A stretch of 64,000 nucleotides of DNA from Deroplatys truncata (taxonomy: Eukaryota; Arthropoda; Insecta; Mantodea; Mantidae), in the NCBI GenBank assembly GCA_030765065.1, contig CM060975.1, positions 196,200,507-196,264,506 on the forward strand. The letters run 5' to 3'. The translations under genes and the position numbers were made by a program. Positions 58,210-64,000 of the stretch are shown piece by piece. Numbering within the stretch: the first letter of the stretch is position 1; each line of letters starts with the position of its first letter. A model generated the notes under the pieces. The model was not told the DNA's origin. It was given only the letters and a program-made list of their open reading frames with translations, and did not search any database.

Positions 58210-59990
58210 ACTCACAATGAGACCACTGCTCGGCATCTCGCGCGCCGACCGCCTCGGCTCGGTTCCCGCAAAACTTCGCGTTCTCAGTTATAGTTACAAC
58301 AATAATACTAATCACACACCTTATTCATAAGAGATGATGGAAATGTTGTCTTTCTCTATCCATAAATTTCTGGCATCTTCCAGGAAATTTGCATTCACAC
58401 TCGAGAATTCAATATCCGAAAATGAGTGAATTTCTCGCGTGATATTTTCTTATAGGTCTTTCAATGTATGGGAATTTGCTGCATACACTTTAATTTCCAA
58501 GTACCCTCATAGATAAAAATCTGATGTGTTACACCCACATGACTTTCTCTACTCTTGTACAAACTATTTTTACAAACGCTTATTTTCCATATACTTCATG
58601 TTAATCGAGATAAACATTTGTAAAAGCTATATTATTGCTAATTTACTTGCAGGTGCAAGGGGAATATAGTAGGCTTTAAGTGATAGTCAAATATTTTAAA
58701 AGCTGCTTACTATGTAGAGCATTTCATTCTCTTTGTACATCTAGGAAATAGAAAAATGAATAACGAATTTCCCATGTGAGAAAAAGTATGAGTATTGGAA
58801 AGTTCAAACGGAAATGGTTCACAAAAAAAAAGTATGTGGTATAAATTGTGTGTGTTTTACGAGTTCTACAATTTTTTGTGTAGAAAAATCTTTTTCTCCC
58901 TCTTACGGTTTACAAGTTATGCAAAAGCCATTCAGAAAGAGCAGGACTTTTGAGACATTTCCAGAAAATTCAAGATATACATATTATATGTAATGAAAAT
59001 GTCTGGAATATATGACATTTTAATCAAAATTGTTAAACCATTTTTGAGAAAATAAAAATTTTCGAAAAATGTTCCATGTAAAGGATAGTCTGGGGTGGGA
59101 GATTTTCTTGAAAATCTTTGTCTCAGCTTTGAAAAACCAAGTTTGGTATTTATCCGACTTTTCTTTTTTGAGTTATGCTGTTCACAGGCACACAGACACA
59201 CACATACACACAGGGACCTATTTCTAAAACTGCTCTTTTGGACTTAGGGGACCTCAAAGTATATATTAATCCTTTACTATTACCCTATTTTCAAAAATTT
59301 TTCCGAATTAAGTTTAACGACTCATCAGCGGTATGCGCGGTAGTAGTCTTGTTGGAAAATTCCAGACTGACATGGAACCTTGGTCAGCTGCTCAGAAAAT
59401 GGTGTATGACATTCCTGCATCAGTATTTATTGTTTGTTAAAAAAAATATAGGTCCTACTATTCTGCATGCATTTACTGCACACCAATTTTCGCGTCATGC
59501 AAGGGAGTGTCTTGTGTAAAATGGGGTTTCTCTATACTCCAATATCTGTTATTTTGCAACGAAACATAGCCATGCAAATGGAACCATGCCTCGTCAGAAA
59601 AGAATATTAAGCGTAGATAAATTGCTCTATAATTTCACAAATCCAATTTTAGAAATTTACCGGATTAATATTCACATGAAAAATAAAGTGTATGCTACAA
59701 ACCCCATACATTGTAGGAACTAAAAGAAAACATCTGGCGAGAAATTCACTCAACTTCCGATATTAAACTCACCAATGTGAATGGAAATTTCATGAGAAGA
59801 TACCAGAAATGTGTGGATGGAGAACGACAGTATTTCCAACACTCTTCCGTTAAGGCATGATATACTTATAATCATTTTAATTGTCATTACAACTATGAGA
59901 GCGGGAGGCGGATGGGGATATTATAACTGTTTCGTCGGGAGTCCGAGCTGCGGGGCGCGCTAGCAGCCGTGCGATGGCCACAGTGTGAAG
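58210..59990. mobile_element. Foldback element with ~300-bp inverted arms
   Basis: The left arm (about 58,210-58,500) and right arm (about 59,672-59,990) are imperfect inverses. Shared blocks, read from the outside in, include CGCGCGCC/GGGGCGCGC, AAATTTCTGG, GAGTGAATTTCTCG, CAATGTATGGG and GCATACACTTTA. The outer ends are GC-rich (CGCGCGCCGACCGCCTCGGC), unlike the surroundings. The inner region contains a TCTCTACT element. Exact termini and target duplication were not resolved, and there is no transposase. Confidence 0.75.
58515..59265 (-). mobile_element. TCTCTACT-type element inside the foldback element
   Basis: Left end AAAAATCTGATGTGTTACAC, then ATGACTTTCTCTACTCTTGT (end B). The interior includes TTACAAGTTATGCAAAAGCC and ACAGGCACACAGACACACAC. 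The end-A terminus is degraded after GGGGACCTCAAAGTATAT. Confidence 0.8.
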
Positions 59991-60494
59991 GAAAAGCACT
60001 GCATAAAGCATTGCTCTTGTTGCTAGAAGTTTCCTGAAGTTTATAAGTCCACTTTCAGGCTATTTTCTGATCTTGTTCACACCCCGTCTTTACCTTTTTT
60101 CTCTTCCAGTAGATAACTATGACTTGACCCAATGTATGAATTATTTTTATTCTTTATAGTCATAGTAACTATTTCGGTGTTTTAGTTAGTTTTCAAACTG
60201 CATAATTCTGTAGTCATCATTAACTACTGAATTGTATTTAATATGTCAACACTACAATTGAACATTAATCAAGGAAAGTTAATAATGAAACCACCTTCCA
60301 ACTCATAGATTTTTCATTTTAATGTCTCAACTATGTAATTTAGTAAGCTATAACAATGAAATCCTTTATTTTGGATGTTTAGAACCATTTGCCATTACCA
60401 GAATTTCTTAAAATTTGTTCCACAAAGAGATTATATGTTGCTGTTAAAACAGTTGCCATGCACACTTAAACTTTAGTTTGAATTTGTCCTAACA
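59991..60494. other. No gene recognised
   Basis: AT-rich spacer between the foldback element and the next SINE. Confidence 0.35.
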
Positions 60495-60503
60495 GTCTCA
60501 TTG

Positions 60504-60992
60504 GATTGGCTACGGAGGGGTCTCCGCACTGATCCACACAGTGGATGATGTACCACAAGCGGGCGTCCGCGTGAGGAAGGATAAAGCATGAGGAGACACC
60601 GGGCGGCCGGAACTAGAAGCGACGGCACAGGAATGGCAGGGTCCCTAAGTTTACGATAGAAATTCCCTGAGTGATGGACCCCACACTGCATAGAGCGGGT
60701 CCAACGCCCCCCAAGGAGGTTCGGATACTCCCGGCAGCCAGCCGAAAGCCGAGGGACGGAGAGAGTCACAAAGAGCATCCTTTTCCTCTGCCACACTGCA
60801 CCGAAACACCATCGCCAACATTTCCAACCCTGCAAGAGACCAACGCGTGAAAGATGAAGGGAAATGGAGAAGGGAGATGAAATGGAGGGACAGGAAAAAA
60901 GACCATGGGAAGGTTGGCCACGGGAATCGAACCCATGACCTCCCGAATGCGGGCCACAGACGAAACCACCTGAGCCATCCCGCTCGGTCATT
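60504..60992 (-). mobile_element. tRNA-derived SINE (489 bp) with 9-bp target duplication
   Basis: On the minus strand the head reads GGGATGGCTCAGGTGGTTTC (A box) and CATGGGTTCGATTCCCGTGG (B box with a good T stem). A long GC-rich body follows. GTCTCATTG occurs at 60,495-60,503 and again at 60,993-61,001. Long ORFs here (to 172 codons) cover the SINE body and are not gene evidence. Confidence 0.9.
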
Positions 60993-61390
60993 GTCTCATT
61001 GAATAAACTTCTTAGTTAGCCACTCTGAAAACTTTAAGGAACGCTACTCATCAAGAAATTTCACTAACCATTTATACTTATGTTTTCATATTCAACGAAT
61101 CCTCATTTTTGTTCCCTCATTCTCGCCTACTGTTCCCTATATTCTACTTTATGTGACATTATTTCATCCAACACTGAAATGGATAAATTAGAGGTAAACA
61201 AATTTTAAAATACCTAACGATGTATTTGCTACACCACCTGCAATCAAAGTCCATTGCTCAGCCCCATTATCTAACTACTAGAAGAATACAATCAGATCAC
61301 CGCATACTAAACTCACCTTCATGGTACTACGCCATGGTGCAGGACATGCTTAAGCGGTGTCTGAATCACATATGAAATGTCATTTTTATT

Positions 61391-62508
61391 TTACCTTCTC
61401 TACTTCCTACTTGCCTACATCAAATAGAGGAAGCATTGCATTGCATCCAAAAATTTGATACAGCGATTCCACCAGGAATACAAGCTTTGAGATCCTTTCA
61501 TTCATTATCTGTTTACCCTCCTCTTATGCAGGACTTACAAGCGGGTACCTGGGGTCAGAGGCCCGTCGAGGAGCACACTCTCATGGAACAGACAGAGCAT
61601 CCAGGATGGGCGATCAGCCCGATGCCTGGAATGGGATGAAGGAAGTAGATGAAACGAAATGTAGGTGGAATGAATGGCGGGAGAAACCGGAGAACCCGGA
61701 GAAAACCCGCCCAGACGCCACAAAACCCACATGCAGGTCTCTGGGATTGAACCCGGGCCGCCTCGGTGGGAGGCGAGCGGTCTAGCCACTCGGCCACGGC
61801 GCCGCCTCTTTGAGATCCTTGAGATCTTTAGAAAAAAGATCCATTTAACTCAAAAATGAAAAGTCGGATAAATACCAAACTTAAATACTAGGTCTAGTAT
61901 ATTCCAAAGATTCTACATAAGGACTTTCAAGAAAATCTCCCTAACCCAAACTATTATTTACACGGAATACTTTTCTAACTTTTTATTTTCTCAAAATTGA
62001 CAAACTATTTTGATTAAAGCACCATATATTAATGATATTTACATGAAAAATAAAATGTATGTCTAGAATTTTTTGGGGAATAACCTGTGAAATCCTCTTC
62101 ATTCGGAAGGAATTTTGCGGAATCTTGTATAAGTGGTAAATGTTAAGCGATAAACGAAAACACTACATAAAAAATGACGATATCTTTAAAACCACAGTTT
62201 ATTTCAAATAACTTTTCTTTCTGCCATCAGCCATTTCCAAGATATCCGTTATTAATTGTTCAAGTTGTGGATATTTTAAGTCATTCGCTTAATACCCTGT
62301 CGATTTTCAGTTGTTTCTCACGATGTCATGTAAAGAGTATGGAATTTCAAGGCCAGTGTACAGCGTTCAGTAAACATTTGACTATCGCTATTCCTTTTGT
62401 ATGTATAACGAAATGCATAGTGCAGTTATTACCGAAAAGATTTCTCTCGATTGAAGTTAAGTAGACATAAACATAAAATTTCGTAAGAATAGCTTGTATA
62501 CCAACTAA
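61391..62508 (+). mobile_element. TCTCTACT-type element, subfamily 2, split by a SINE
   Basis: CTTCTCTACTTCCTACTTGC, AAAAATTTGATACAGCGATTC, then after the SINE AACTCAAAAATGAAAAGTCG, AAATACCAAACTTAAATAC, TGTGAAATCCTCTTCATTCG and GAATAGCTTGTATACCAAC. The 3' half matches 18,876-19,690 better than the 53-55 kb copies. Confidence 0.8.
61498..61807 (-). mobile_element. tRNA-derived SINE with 13-bp target duplication
   Basis: The minus-strand head has GGCGCCGTGGCCGAGTGGCT (A box, Leu/Ser-type tRNA-like) and GCCCGGGTTCAATCCC (B box). CTTTGAGATCCTT is present at 61,485-61,497 and 61,808-61,820. GC-rich body, no coding evidence. Head type differs from the SINE at 60,504, so it is a separate family. 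Confidence 0.92.
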
Positions 62509-62530
62509 CACATTAGATGCTTTTCTTTCT

Positions 62531-62551
62531 TTTTGCTTTCTCTACTATGTA
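62531..62551 (+). repeat. End-A stub of a TCTCTACT element
   Basis: TTTGCTTTCTCTACTATGTA directly before the Tc1-like terminus, so the Tc1-like element apparently inserted at TA within this stub. Confidence 0.6.
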
Positions 62552-63643
62552 CACTACGTGATCAAAAGTATCCGGACACCTGGCTGAAAATGACGTCAAG
62601 TTCGTGGCGCCCTCCATCGGTCATGCTGAAAGTCAATATGGTTTTGGCCCACCCTTAGCCTTGGTAACAGCGTTCACTCTCGCAGGCATACTTTCAATCA
62701 GGTGCTGGAAGGTTTCTTGGGGAATGGCAGCCCATTCTTCACGGAGTGCAGAACTGACGAGAGGTATCGATGTACGTAGGTCGGTGAGGCCTGGCACGAA
62801 GTCGGCGATCCAAAACATCCCAAAGGTGTTCTATAGGATTCAAGTCAGGACTCTGTGCAGGCCAGTTCATTACAGGGATGTTATTGTCGTGTAACCACTC
62901 CGCCAAAGCTCGTGCAGTATGAACAGGTGCTCGATCGTGTTGAAAGATGCAGTCGCCATCCCCGATTTGCTCTTCAACAGTGGGAAGCAAGAAGGTGCTT
63001 AAAATATCAATGTAGGTCTGCGCTGTGATCGTGCCACGCAAAACAACAAGGGGTGCAAGCCCCCTCCAGGAAAAACACGACCACACCATAACACCACCAC
63101 CTCCGAATTTCACTGTTGGCACACACACGCTGGCAGATGCCGTTCACCGGGCATTCGCCATACCCACACCCTGCCATCGGATCGCCACATTGTGCACCGT
63201 GATTCGTCACTCCACACAACGTTTCGCTACTGCTCAATCGTGTAATGTTGACGCTCCTTACACCAAGCGAGGCGTCGTTTGGCATTTTCCTGCGTGATGT
63301 GTGACTTATGAGCAGCCGCTCGACCATGGAATCCAAGGTTTTGCACCTCACGCCTAACTGTCATAGTACTTGGAGTGGATCCTGATGCAGTTTGGAATTC
63401 CTGTGTGATGATCTGGATAGATGTCTGCCTATTGCTCTTTACGACCCTCTTCAAATGTCGGCGGTCTCTGTCAGTCAACAGACGAGGTCGGCTTGTACGC
63501 TTTTGTGCTGTGCATGTCCCTCCACGTTTCCACTTCACTATCGCATCAGAAACAGTGAACCTAGGGATGTTTAGGAGTGTGGAAATCTCGCGTACAGACT
63601 TCTGACACAAGTGACACCCAATCACCTGACCACGTTCGAAGGT
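62552..63643 (-). mobile_element. Tc1-like element, 5' end lost
   Basis: The terminus CACTACGTGATCAAAAGTAT then CCGGACACC, preceded by TA, is a Tc1-type inverted repeat. The other end is missing: sequence homologous to the transposase stops at about 63,640 and a GATGATGATG tail of another element begins. Confidence 0.9.
62633..63640 (-). pseudogene. Tc1-like (DD34E) transposase, disrupted
   Basis: Minus strand, N to C: FERGQVIGCHLCQKSVREIS helix-turn-helix and a GRPR-like SRPRLLTDRD linker. YTIEQ is followed by TAG at 63,229; reading through gives VWSDES, which holds the first catalytic Asp (codon at 63,208-63,206). A two-base (GT) gain near 63,125 shifts the frame. The next block has [14 protein letters not shown] (second Asp) and [18 protein letters not shown] (Glu), with exactly 34 residues between Asp and Glu. 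A further shift near 62,790 leads to [20 protein letters not shown] and KAKGGPKPY. Start region lost. All catalytic residues persist but three lesions abolish the protein. Confidence 0.92.
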
Positions 63644-63740
63644 GATGATGATGATGATATGCGGCTTAAGGGCGCTAAACTGCTGAGGTCATCAGCGCCC
63701 TTACAAGGTATAAAATATAAAGTCAAAAAATAAAAGATAG
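63644..63740 (-). mobile_element. 3' end of a LINE or SINE with (ATC)n tail
   Basis: On the minus strand GGGCGCTGATGACCTCAGCA, GTTTAGCGCCCTTAAGCC ends in ATATCATCATCATCATC. The hairpin-capable GGGCGC...GCGCCC segment plus triplet tail resembles the 3' end of an insect retroelement; I am not certain of the family. It truncates the adjacent Tc1-like element. Confidence 0.6.
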
Positions 63741-64000
63741 GTAAAAAACCGCATAATTAAAAAAACGGGACACAAACCCGCGATGTCAAAAAGCTAAAAC
63801 TAACAATATAACAATAACAAATATAACAATAACAATAATAACAATAACAACAATAACAATAACAACAATAACAAGAAAAACAATAATAACAATAACAGCA
63901 ATAATAACAAGACAAAGATCTGAAAAACAACACACTAAAAGCATAGGCAGTAAAGGATTAAAACGTGTCAGGAACTGTAGAATGCGAGGGACATGAGCGC
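63741..64000. repeat. AAC/AAT-rich simple repeat
   Basis: Interspersed AACAAT, AATAAC and ATAACA units from about 63,790 to 63,920. Nothing else recognised to the window end. Confidence 0.85.

Noticed and set aside
58099..58293. 64-codon ORF ending in an Arg-rich tail
   Set aside because: The tail is the GC-rich tip of the foldback element.
60473..60991. 172-codon minus-strand ORF
   Set aside because: It coincides with a SINE bounded by a 9-bp target duplication. GC-rich DNA simply lacks stops.
61535..61859. 60-84 codon ORFs on both strands
   Set aside because: They lie in the GC-rich SINE at 61,498-61,807.

Overview
The window looks like nuclear DNA of an arthropod, most likely an insect with a large, AT-rich, repeat-laden genome. 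Evidence: long introns with consensus splice sites, many tRNA-derived SINEs, Tc1/mariner, pogo and hAT relics, Penelope-like retroelements, non-LTR retrotransposon ends with CAA- or ATC-type tails, and abundant GT/CA, TA, ATC and AAC microsatellites. Nothing resembles bacterial operons, rRNA or a CRISPR array. The order cannot be fixed from sequence alone.

Layout. 1-5.25 kb is a tandem array of about eleven ~440-510 bp units, each with a tRNA-like Pol III head on the minus strand and a GT tract. It runs straight into a copy (5.2-6.2 kb) of a recurrent element that I call the 'TCTCTACT element'. 6.3-22.5 kb holds mariner relics, nested MITEs, foldback elements, SINEs and two LINE tails. 23.4-26.6 kb is a decayed, intron-bearing, transposase-like gene on the minus strand. 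27-42 kb holds Penelope-like relics with hammerhead-like motifs, a complete-ended Tc1-like element, a CR1/Jockey-like LINE, a candidate LTR or promoter with a heat-shock element, a hAT relic and a pogo relic. 44.8-51 kb has another Tc1/mariner relic, a palindromic MITE and a non-autonomous hAT element with a perfect 8-bp target duplication. 51.3-55.8 kb is a cluster of TCTCTACT elements. 58.2-60 kb is a long-arm foldback element. 60.5-63.6 kb has two SINEs with target duplications and a truncated Tc1-like element; the last 350 bases are a LINE/SINE tail and AAC/AAT-rich repeat.

The one plausible host gene runs on the minus strand across about 40 kb. Four small exons (47,976-47,829; 47,070-46,882; 27,927-27,838; 18,083-18,033) and one large 3' exon (8,777-8,364) all have AG/GT borders, are open, and are all compatible with phase-0 introns. 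Spliced in order they would encode about 292 residues: an N-terminal hydrophobic signal or anchor, a cysteine-containing helical region, a short coiled coil, then four ankyrin repeats to a stop. This exon chain is an inference that RNA evidence must confirm. Almost everything else lies in or around its introns and is mobile DNA in various states of decay.
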